Part shown: piece by piece, positions 16,118-23,724 of the stretch | Layout: the number at the start of each line of letters is the position of its first letter | How positions within the stretch are numbered: position 1 is the first letter of the stretch | Assembly: GCA_964626405.1 (NCBI GenBank) | Contig: CAZVFE010000008.1 | Span: 1 to 42,433 of the forward strand | DNA: 42,433 bases | From: CAZVFE01 sp964626405 | Lineage (GTDB): Bacteria > Bacteroidota > Bacteroidia > Cytophagales > Spirosomataceae | Direction of reading: 5' to 3' | The notes under the pieces: model-generated | The model's input: the letters and a program-made list of their open reading frames with translations, nothing else | Databases searched by the model: none | Told to the model about the DNA's origin: nothing | Program-made: the position numbers and the translations under genes

Positions 16118-17470
16118 ATGTTAAATATTCATTTTATTTCTATTGGAGGGGCTGCAATGCATAATTTGGCCATTTCTTTATCAAAAAAAGGTTATAAAAT
16201 TACCGGCTCAGACGATGAAATTTACGAGCCCTCTCGGTCAAATTTAGAAAAAAATGGATTATTACCCGAAAAAATGGGTTGGAATCCAGGCAATATCCAT
16301 AAAGATTTGGACATGGTGATATTAGGCATGCATGCTCGTGAGGATAATCCTGAACTTATTCGTGCAAAAGAATTAGGAATCCGAATTGAATCCTACCCTT
16401 CTTTTGTTTATGAACAAAGTAAGAATAAACAAAGAATTGTGATTGCGGGTAGCCATGGAAAAACTTCTATTACTTCCATGATTTTACATGTATTATCTTA
16501 TTGGAAGAGGAAATTTGATTATTTGGTTGGGGCTAAAATTGAAGGATTTGAATTGATGACTTCTCTTACAGAAGATGCTCCTATCATCATCATTGAAGGA
16601 GATGAATACCTGGCCTCTCCTATTGATCCTGTCTCTAAATTCCTTAAATATCATCCTCATATTGTTTTAATATCTGGTATTGCATGGGATCATATAAATG
16701 TATTCCCTACTTTTGATTCGTATACTGAAACCTTTAAAAAATTAGTAGAAGGGATTGATAAATCTGGGACAATCATTTATGACCAAACGGATAAGGTTCT
16801 AAGTTCAATTATTCCGAAAAACAAAGAGGGTTTATCAATTTATCCTTATAAAGCTCATGATTCAAAAATAAAAAAGGGGATTACCTATTTAAAGGATTCT
16901 GGGGAGAGAATTCCTTTAGAAATTTTTGGGGAGCATAATTTAAAAAATCTTTCTGGAGCAAAAATTGTATGTTCAAAAATTGGAATTTCTTCTGAGATGT
17001 TCAATGAGGCCATTCAATCCTTTAAAGGTGCTGCAAAGAGATTAGAAACCATTGCCGAAAATGAGGAATGCAGAATATTTAAAGATTTCGCTCATGCTCC
17101 TAGTAAAGTCGCGGCAACGGTCAATGCGGTTAAAGAGCAATATCCAAAAAGAAAATTAATTGCTTTTTTAGAATTGCATACCTATTCAAGCTTAAACCCT
17201 AAATTCCTACCTGAATATAAAAACACCTTGAAAAAGGCAGATAAGGTGGTAATTTATTTAAGTGAACATGCCCGGGAAATAAAAAGAATGGATAAAATTC
17301 CTACGGAAACAATTGAAAAAATATTCAATCATAAATCTCTTACGGTACTAAGAGAAAAGGGAGAAATAAATGATTATTTATCCTCCCTTTCTTATAAAAA
17401 TGAAAATATTTTAATGATGTCTTCTGGCACTTTTGATGGCGCCATTCAAGAAATCAAATTACCTTCTTAG
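16118..17470 (+). CDS. mpl: UDP-N-acetylmuramate:L-Ala-gamma-D-Glu-meso-DAP ligase (Mpl)
   Basis: A Mur-ligase-fold enzyme of about 450 residues that joins recycled murein tripeptide to UDP-MurNAc. The N-terminal HFISIGGAAMHNLAISL segment is the Mpl version of the UDP-binding glycine loop. The ATP P-loop is GSHGKTS, and EGDEY provides metal/substrate contacts. The second half carries the KDFAHAPSKV segment of the C-terminal Mur domain. I chose the ATG at 16118; an upstream TTG would add only four residues that do not fit the family N-terminus. Its end overlaps the convergent DUF349 gene by 4 bases. Confidence 0.92.
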   Translation: MLNIHFISIGGAAMHNLAISLSKKGYKITGSDDEIYEPSRSNLEKNGLLPEKMGWNPGNIHKDLDMVILGMHAREDNPELIRAKELGIRIESYPSFVYEQSKNKQRIVIAGSHGKTSITSMILHVLSYWKRKFDYLVGAKIEGFELMTSLTEDAPIIIIEGDEYLASPIDPVSKFLKYHPHIVLISGIAWDHINVFPTFDSYTETFKKLVEGIDKSGTIIYDQTDKVLSSIIPKNKEGLSIYPYKAHDSKIKKGITYLKDSGERIPLEIFGEHNLKNLSGAKIVCSKIGISSEMFNEAIQSFKGAAKRLETIAENEECRIFKDFAHAPSKVAATVNAVKEQYPKRKLIAFLELHTYSSLNPKFLPEYKNTLKKADKVVIYLSEHAREIKRMDKIPTETIEKIFNHKSLTVLREKGEINDYLSSLSYKNENILMMSSGTFDGAIQEIKLPS

Positions 17471-18735
17471 ATTAAAGAATCCAATTCAGCTTTAAAACCT
17501 GTCAAAAGGATTTCTTTAATCTGAATTTTTCTCTTTTGGGTATTGATTTTAGATTGAACTGGTCTATCTTCAATAGTACCATCACTCGTAACATCTTGAA
17601 TAAAAAGATCAAGTTCAGACTTCTCTTTTTTGGTCATATAATCCATTTGATTGATCATGATTTTCAATTGTTCAATCCTTGGTTTTTCATCCAAATTAGT
17701 ATGTCTATACGAAATTACTCTTAAAAGGTAGTTCATTTCAAAAATCTTATCACAGATATTTCTGAAACGCTCAGCAAGGTTTCGATCTAAATTTCGAACA
17801 TTTGCTGAAATATCCTTCCATTTTACTAAATATGATTTTGCAAGACTCGAAGTTTCAATAATTTGAGCTTGATTTCTAAATTTCACCTCTAATTCCCCTG
17901 TCATTCCGATTAATTCTTGAACGCGAGGGTCAATACGTGGTTTCACATCAATCCCTTTCAATCGATTGTATTTATCAAAATACATTTCGGTTGATTTTTT
18001 GAAGTTCTTCCACAATTTTGCTTGTTTCTTTGGAGGAATACCATTGATGGTCTTCCAAGTTTTTTGCATTTCTTTCACTTCTTCAACATAGTCTTCCATA
18101 TTATCGGCTTTTCTATATTGATTCACTTTTTCAACAAAGTTTTGAAGCAATTCTAATTTTTCATCAATGATTCTATTTTTTTCTTCGTAAGCAACCTTAC
18201 GTTTTTCAAAATAATCATCCATTAATCTTTGAAATTCCCCTTCAATTTCTTCATGAAATTCTTTGTCGACCGGACCGGTCTTCAACCATTTCAGACGAAG
18301 GTCTTTCATATTATCATTTTCCTCAATGATATCTTCTTTAGCAACTACCAAAGCAATATCTTGAAGTAATGCTCTTTTAATCTCGAGGTTTTTTTCTTGA
18401 TTTACTTTAATTAAATCCGTCAAATAGATCTCAAGACGTTCAACTTCATCCAATAAAGGTTTAAAATCTCCTAGTCCGTCAAATTCGACTAGGTAGTTTT
18501 TCATTTGAATTGCTTTTGTAAGAAAAGACCCTTTATTTTGAGCGGTTTCAACTTCTTGCATCAGTTTTGTAACTTTTGATTTAGCAAGATCAAAACGGTC
18601 GACAAAATATTGAAGGGATTGTTCTTCTGATTCTCTTACGAATCCAATTTCACGTTCTGGGTAATTTAAATAAGGTTTAATAAAAACTTTACCGTCGCGG
18701 CAAAATCCAAATTCATTTTCTGTGGCAGACTTCAT
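17467..18735 (-). CDS. DUF349 domain protein
   Basis: A 422-residue, highly charged and mostly helical protein with repeated DUF349-type segments: ...DLRLKWLKTGPVDKEFHEEIEGEFQ... near residues 145-175 and ...EMQKTWKTINGIPPKKQAKLWKNFK... near 215-245. The recurring pattern is W-K-x-hydrophobic-G-x-V/P followed by a Lys/Phe-rich helix. No signal peptide or membrane segment is present, so it is cytoplasmic. DUF349 proteins are widespread in Bacteroidota and their function is not settled. It is divergent from ettA and has its own candidate -7 box at 18829-18836. Confidence 0.85.
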   Translation of the reverse strand: MKSATENEFGFCRDGKVFIKPYLNYPEREIGFVRESEEQSLQYFVDRFDLAKSKVTKLMQEVETAQNKGSFLTKAIQMKNYLVEFDGLGDFKPLLDEVERLEIYLTDLIKVNQEKNLEIKRALLQDIALVVAKEDIIEENDNMKDLRLKWLKTGPVDKEFHEEIEGEFQRLMDDYFEKRKVAYEEKNRIIDEKLELLQNFVEKVNQYRKADNMEDYVEEVKEMQKTWKTINGIPPKKQAKLWKNFKKSTEMYFDKYNRLKGIDVKPRIDPRVQELIGMTGELEVKFRNQAQIIETSSLAKSYLVKWKDISANVRNLDRNLAERFRNICDKIFEMNYLLRVISYRHTNLDEKPRIEQLKIMINQMDYMTKKEKSELDLFIQDVTSDGTIEDRPVQSKINTQKRKIQIKEILLTGFKAELDSLI

Positions 18736-18828
18736 GGTTATAATTTAATAATTTAATTAAAATGAGTTTCTAGTAAAACTTTAGCTCATCCTAGGGTTAA
18801 TAGTTAATTTACGTTTTACACGATATTT

Positions 18829-18836
18829 CAAAAATA
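18829..18836 (-). promoter_or_regulatory. Promoter -7 element for the DUF349 gene
   Basis: CAAAAATA on the plus strand reads TATTTTTG on the minus strand, matching TAnnTTTG. It ends 93 bases before the DUF349 start codon, in the region shared with the divergent ettA promoter. Confidence 0.4.
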
Positions 18837-18863
18837 AATAAAAATAGTTTTTAAACAAATTAA

Positions 18864-18871
18864 TATCTTTG
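18864..18871 (+). promoter_or_regulatory. Promoter -7 element for ettA
   Basis: TATCTTTG matches TAnnTTTG and ends 18 bases before the ettA ATG. The TTG at 18869-18871, the first possible start of the longest frame, is the last part of this box and so is not a start codon. The predicted leader is only about 10-13 bases. Confidence 0.6.
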
Positions 18872-18889
18872 CAAAAAAAAATAAATCTA

Positions 18890-20554
18890 ATGAGTGATAA
18901 TACAATTATCTTTTCAATGGAAAAAGTCTCCAAGACTATTCCTCCCCAAAAAACCATCATCAAAAATATTTATCTTTCATTTTTCTATGGAGCCAAGATT
19001 GGAGTATTAGGTCTAAATGGTTCAGGAAAATCCACTTTATTAAGAATTATAGCAGGGAAAGATAAAAATTTCACGGGAGATGTTGTTTGGTCTCCAGGCT
19101 ATACGGTAGGTTTATTGGAGCAAGAACCAGAATTGGATCCAAATCTGACGGTTTTAGAAGTTGTGGAGCAAGGGGTTTCGGAGGTTAAGGCTTTATTGGC
19201 AGAATTTGAAGAAATAAATAATGCTTTTGCCGAGCCAGATGCTGATTTTGACAAATTATTGGAAAGACAGGGTGAGGTTCAAGAGAAATTAGATCATTTA
19301 AATGCTTGGGAATTAGACAATAAATTGGAGCGTGCAATGGATGCTCTTCGTTGTCCGCCTTCAGATGCAAAAGTTGGGAATTTATCAGGAGGGGAGAAAA
19401 GAAGAGTGGCCTTGTGTAGATTATTATTGGAGGAACCGGATGTATTATTATTGGATGAGCCAACGAACCATTTGGATGCCGAATCTGTATGGTGGTTAGA
19501 GGAATTTTTAAGGCAATACAAGGGAACAGTAATTGCTGTAACCCACGATCGTTATTTCTTGGATAATGTTGCTGGATGGATTTTAGAATTGGATAGAGGA
19601 GAAGGAATTCCTTGGAAAGGAAATTATTCTTCTTGGTTAGAACAAAAACAAAATAGATTATCCCAAGAAGAAAAAACGGAATCTCGTAGACAAAAGACCT
19701 TACAAAGAGAATTAGAATGGGTAAAAATGGCCCCTAAGGCTCGTCAGGCTAAATCAAAAGCGAGATTGACTGCATACGAGAAATTACTATCAGAAGAGAA
19801 TAAGCAAAAAGAAGATAAATTAGAAATTTTTATTCCAGCTGGCCCACGCCTTGGAAATAAGGTAATTGAGGTTCAATCAGTTTCAAAATCCTTTGGCGAA
19901 AAATTATTATTTGAAGATTTAAGTTTTAATCTTCCGCCTGCAGGAATTGTGGGGATTATTGGTCCGAACGGAGCCGGAAAGTCTACCCTATTTAATTTGA
20001 TTACTGGAAAGATTCAACCTGATAAGGGAAGTTTTGAAGTTGGTGAGACTGTGGAATTAGCCTATGTTGACCAAGAGCATAATCAATTAAAGGCAGACAA
20101 AACGGTATATCAAACAATTTCAGAGGGGAATGAATGGATAATGATGGGAGGAAAGCAGATGAATGCGCGTGCTTATGTGAGTAAATTCAATTTTAATGGA
20201 TCTGACCAGGAAAAGAAAATTGCAAATTTATCTGGAGGGGAAAGAAATAGAGTTCATTTGGCCATGATGCTAAAGCAAGGTGCGAATGTTATTTTATTGG
20301 ATGAGCCTACGAATGATTTGGATGTAAATACACTAAGAGCATTAGAAGAGGGATTAGAAAATTTTGGAGGATGTGCTGTAGTAATTTCCCACGATAGATG
20401 GTTCTTGGATAGAATTGCTACCCATATTCTGGCTTTTGAAGGAAATTCAGAGGTTGTATGGTTTGAAGGAAACTATTCTGAATACGAAGAAGCAAAGAAA
20501 AAACGTTTAGGGGATTTAACACCGAGAAGAATTAAATTTAAAAAATTAGGTTAA
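18890..20554 (+). CDS. ettA: ABC-F protein, energy-dependent translational throttle EttA
   Basis: A 554-residue soluble protein with two ABC ATPase domains and no membrane segment. The domains have Walker A GLNGSGKST and GPNGAGKST, signature motifs LSGGEKRRVAL and LSGGERNRVHLA, and Walker B LLLDEPTNHLD and ILLDEPTNDLD. A basic inter-domain linker (around residues 250-310) carries Arg/Lys-rich helices, including MAPKARQAKSKARLTAYE, as in EttA. EttA binds the ribosomal E site and couples initiation/early elongation to the ATP/ADP ratio. I use the ATG at 18890 because the earlier TTG lies inside the promoter box. It is transcribed alone, divergently from the DUF349 gene. Confidence 0.93.
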   Translation: MSDNTIIFSMEKVSKTIPPQKTIIKNIYLSFFYGAKIGVLGLNGSGKSTLLRIIAGKDKNFTGDVVWSPGYTVGLLEQEPELDPNLTVLEVVEQGVSEVKALLAEFEEINNAFAEPDADFDKLLERQGEVQEKLDHLNAWELDNKLERAMDALRCPPSDAKVGNLSGGEKRRVALCRLLLEEPDVLLLDEPTNHLDAESVWWLEEFLRQYKGTVIAVTHDRYFLDNVAGWILELDRGEGIPWKGNYSSWLEQKQNRLSQEEKTESRRQKTLQRELEWVKMAPKARQAKSKARLTAYEKLLSEENKQKEDKLEIFIPAGPRLGNKVIEVQSVSKSFGEKLLFEDLSFNLPPAGIVGIIGPNGAGKSTLFNLITGKIQPDKGSFEVGETVELAYVDQEHNQLKADKTVYQTISEGNEWIMMGGKQMNARAYVSKFNFNGSDQEKKIANLSGGERNRVHLAMMLKQGANVILLDEPTNDLDVNTLRALEEGLENFGGCAVVISHDRWFLDRIATHILAFEGNSEVVWFEGNYSEYEEAKKKRLGDLTPRRIKFKKLG

Positions 20555-20602
20555 TCCCAGATTTTTTAAATAAATTGAAAATCGGACTATGAATTAATCG
20601 AA

Positions 20603-21559
20603 GTGAAATCAAAGGAAAAAATACAATTAGCCGTTGAAGAGATATCCAAAGTAATTATTGGTCAGGAAAAACTCGTGAATCGAATTTTAGTGGGATTATT
20701 TTCTAGCGGACACGTTTTGATTGAAGGGGTACCTGGTTTGGCCAAGACCTTGACGATCAATACAGTTGCGAAGGTTTTAGATTTAAATTTCCAAAGAATT
20801 CAATTTACACCTGATTTATTGCCTTCAGATTTAATTGGTACGATGATTTATAATCAGAAAAAATCTGAATTTGAGGTAAAAAAAGGTCCGATTTTCTCTC
20901 AGATTATCTTGGCGGATGAAATAAACCGCGCCCCTGCGAAGGTTCAATCTGCTTTATTAGAAGCCATGGCAGAGAGACAGGTTACTATAGGAGAGAATAC
21001 CTATAAATTAGATTCTCCTTTTTTGGTTTTGGCAACTGAGAACCCTATCGAACAGGAAGGGACTTTCCCTTTGCCAGAGGCACAGGTTGATCGATTTATG
21101 ATGAAGATCCATTTGGATTATCTTTCAAAAGAGGATGAATTAAAAATGATGAAAATTATGTCTGATATGAATTTCAATCCAGACTTAAAGACCATCATGA
21201 ATAAGGAGGATTTAGAGAATATTAAGAATGAAATTAATAAAATTGCTATTTCTGAGTCCTTGGAAAAATATATTATTGAAATAATTTTCGCCACAAGAAC
21301 TCCTGGAGAATATGGACTTGAAAAATTACAAGATTATATTTTATATGGAGCCTCTCCACGTGCAACCATTCAATTAAATTTGGCGGCAAAAGTACTTGCT
21401 TATTTAGATGGCAGAGATTATGTTATTCCGGAAGATATCAAAGATATTGCGCCAGATATTTTAAATCATCGAATCATCTTAACCTATGAGGCAGAAGCGG
21501 AGAATATCAAAACGCAGGATATTATTCAATCCATATTAAATTCGATTGCCATAAGCTAA
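20603..21559 (+). CDS. MoxR-family AAA+ ATPase
   Basis: A 318-residue AAA+ ATPase of the AAA_3/MoxR type: Walker A GVPGLAKT, the RIQFTPDLLPSDLIGT segment, Walker B ILADEINRAP, sensor 1 LATENPIEQEGTFPLPEAQVDRF, and a C-terminal lid with SPRATIQL. MoxR proteins act as chaperone-like ATPases in the assembly of protein complexes. They are usually followed by a DUF58 gene and VWA/Bat genes; here the next gene is a pectinase, so this one is an orphan. The start must be GTG at 20603: an in-frame TGA lies at 20576 and no ATG occurs between. It sits 48 bases after ettA on the same strand and may be read from the ettA promoter. Confidence 0.88.
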   Translation: MKSKEKIQLAVEEISKVIIGQEKLVNRILVGLFSSGHVLIEGVPGLAKTLTINTVAKVLDLNFQRIQFTPDLLPSDLIGTMIYNQKKSEFEVKKGPIFSQIILADEINRAPAKVQSALLEAMAERQVTIGENTYKLDSPFLVLATENPIEQEGTFPLPEAQVDRFMMKIHLDYLSKEDELKMMKIMSDMNFNPDLKTIMNKEDLENIKNEINKIAISESLEKYIIEIIFATRTPGEYGLEKLQDYILYGASPRATIQLNLAAKVLAYLDGRDYVIPEDIKDIAPDILNHRIILTYEAEAENIKTQDIIQSILNSIAIS

Positions 21560-21563
21560 ATTC

Positions 21564-21582
21564 AGTAGAAATACTACTTTTT
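21564..21582 (+). terminator. Weak terminator-like hairpin after the MoxR gene
   Basis: AGTAG and CTACT pair around a 5-base loop and are followed by TTTT. The stem has only five base pairs, so it would be a weak terminator at best. It lies 5 bases past the stop codon and 25 bases before the pectinase gene. Confidence 0.3.
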
Positions 21583-21606
21583 CAACTTTTCCTAAAAAAA
21601 AATACT

Positions 21607-23724
21607 ATGTTGAAAAAGTTCATATCTCTTTTAATTTTAATCTTAATTTTCAGTTTTAATCAACCAGAAAAAATTCGTGTATTTTTGATTGGGGATTCAA
21701 CCATGGCCAATAAATGGGATGCTGATTTCCCAGAAACTGGCTGGGGAATGCCTTTTGCTAAATTATTCAATGAGGCCACAGAAGTACAAAATCATGCTTA
21801 TAATGGACGAAGTACCAAAAGTTTTCGGGATGAGGGTCGCTGGAAAAAAGTCTATGATCAAATTCAAAAAGGGGATTATGTATTGATTCAATTCGGACAT
21901 AATGATTCAAAAATATCTGACCCAAACCGATACGCAGAGGCAAATACGGATTATCGGGAAAATATTACGCGATATATCAATGAAACAAAAGAAAAAGGTG
22001 GCATTCCGATCTTATTGACTCCCGTTCAAAGAAGGAAATTTGATGAAAATGGACATTTTATTGATCAACATGGGGATTATCCAAAGGTTGTAAGAGAGGT
22101 AGCTTCTAAAGAAAAGGTTTTCTTAATTGATGTGGAGAAACTTTCAAGAGAAAATTTAGAGAAAATTGGTCCGGAAAGATCTAAAAAAATTCATTTAATT
22201 TATCCTGAAAACATATTCCCAAAATATAAAAAAGGAATAGAAGACAATACGCATTTTTCGGTTTATGGTGCAGGGTTAGTAGCAAACATGGTGGCAAATC
22301 AAATTTATCAATCCTCTGAGCACCTAAAAAGTTTTTTAAAAAAGGCTGAATATTCTGGGAAATATGAATTCCAAATTCCATTAATTTCTAGACCATATTT
22401 CAAAAAAGACACCTTCAATATTAAAAATTATGGTGCCATATCGAGTGTAAAGGAAAAGAGCACAAAAGCGATTCAACAGGCGATTGATATTTGTAGTAAC
22501 CAAGGTGGTGGAGTGGTTTTATTGGAAAAAGGATTTTGGTATTCGGGACCAATTGAAATGAAGAATAATGTAAACCTACATTTAGAAGAAGGAGCAATAT
22601 TGCAATTTTCAGAAAACCCAGCAGATTATCCTTTGGTAGAAACTTCTTGGGAGGGAGTTGAGGCCATTCGTGTTCAATCTCCTATTTCAGGCAAAAATTT
22701 AAGTCGAATTGCGATTACGGGGAAAGGAGTAATTGATGGTGCCGGTGAAAACTGGAGGCCTGTAAAAAAATCAAAAATGACAGAGGGAGATTGGAATAAC
22801 TTAATTGCAGCTGGTGGTGTGTTAACAAAGGATAAAAATACTTGGTATCCAACGGATCGGGCATTATTGGGATCAACAAAAAATAGACCTGGAGTAAGAG
22901 CGGAAGGCTGGACCTTAGGAAATACCGAAGAAATAAAGGAATTCTTAAGACCGAATATGATTGTTTTTACGGAATGTGATGAAATACTTTTGGAAGGAGT
23001 TACATTTCAAAACTCCCCAGCTTGGTGTATCCACCCCTTGTTAAGTAGACATATTACCATGAAGGATGTTACCATTAGAAATCCTTGGTATGCACAAAAT
23101 GGAGATGGGGTAGATTTTGAATCTTGTGAAAATATTTTGGTTTCGAATTGTAAAATTGATGTAGGCGATGATGGAATTTGTTTGAAATCAGGTAGAGACG
23201 AAGAAGGAAGAAAAAGAGGAAGACCTACAGCAAATGCTGTAATAGAGAATTCCATTGTATTTCACGGCCATGGTGGAGTGGTAGTAGGATCTGAAATGTC
23301 TGGCGGAGTGAATAATATATTTGTCAATAATTGTCAATTCCTAGGTACAGACGTAGGACTTCGTTTTAAAACCACCAGAGGCCGAGGTGGAATTGTAGAA
23401 AATATTTTTATTCGAAATATTAATATGAAAAATATTGCAGGACAAGGTATTATTTTGGATATGTATTACCAGGGAAAAGATCCTGTTGGCACCCATGGAA
23501 ATGGGGAGGATAAACCTGTAATTGCTAAGGAGGCTGTAAATGAGGGTACTCCTCAATTCAGAGATATTCAAATGGAAAATATTCGCATATTAAATGCAGA
23601 AACAGGCATTATGGTAAGAGGATTACCAGAAATGCCTGTTCGTAATATTTCAATAAAAAACATTGAAATCCAAGCCAAACAAAAAGAATATATTCTTTAT
23701 GGCGAAAATATTAAAATTAATTAG
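21607..23724 (+). CDS. Secreted fusion: rhamnogalacturonan-acetylesterase-like SGNH domain plus GH28 polygalacturonase
   Basis: A 705-residue exported protein with a signal peptide (1 to about 18). Residues 24-235 form an SGNH hydrolase similar to CE12 rhamnogalacturonan acetylesterases: catalytic Ser in G29-D30-S31, block III GHND at 97-100, and the D213-x-x-H216 pair. Residues 265-700 form a GH28 beta-helix with the family's active-site set: NGDGVD at 498-503, DD at 521-522, GHG at 554-556 with H553, and R586-F-K588. The pair would remove acetyl groups and cut galacturonan in the same pectin chain. It is convergent with a GH2 gene, and their ends overlap by 8 bases. No SusCD or sulfatase is adjacent, so this is a minimal pectin module. 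Confidence 0.9.
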   Translation: MLKKFISLLILILIFSFNQPEKIRVFLIGDSTMANKWDADFPETGWGMPFAKLFNEATEVQNHAYNGRSTKSFRDEGRWKKVYDQIQKGDYVLIQFGHNDSKISDPNRYAEANTDYRENITRYINETKEKGGIPILLTPVQRRKFDENGHFIDQHGDYPKVVREVASKEKVFLIDVEKLSRENLEKIGPERSKKIHLIYPENIFPKYKKGIEDNTHFSVYGAGLVANMVANQIYQSSEHLKSFLKKAEYSGKYEFQIPLISRPYFKKDTFNIKNYGAISSVKEKSTKAIQQAIDICSNQGGGVVLLEKGFWYSGPIEMKNNVNLHLEEGAILQFSENPADYPLVETSWEGVEAIRVQSPISGKNLSRIAITGKGVIDGAGENWRPVKKSKMTEGDWNNLIAAGGVLTKDKNTWYPTDRALLGSTKNRPGVRAEGWTLGNTEEIKEFLRPNMIVFTECDEILLEGVTFQNSPAWCIHPLLSRHITMKDVTIRNPWYAQNGDGVDFESCENILVSNCKIDVGDDGICLKSGRDEEGRKRGRPTANAVIENSIVFHGHGGVVVGSEMSGGVNNIFVNNCQFLGTDVGLRFKTTRGRGGIVENIFIRNINMKNIAGQGIILDMYYQGKDPVGTHGNGEDKPVIAKEAVNEGTPQFRDIQMENIRILNAETGIMVRGLPEMPVRNISIKNIEIQAKQKEYILYGENIKIN

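Noticed and set aside
18869..18889. TTG start giving EttA seven extra residues
   Set aside because: The TTG is the end of a TATCTTTG promoter box, the extra residues are Lys-rich and do not fit the family, and a good ATG lies at 18890.
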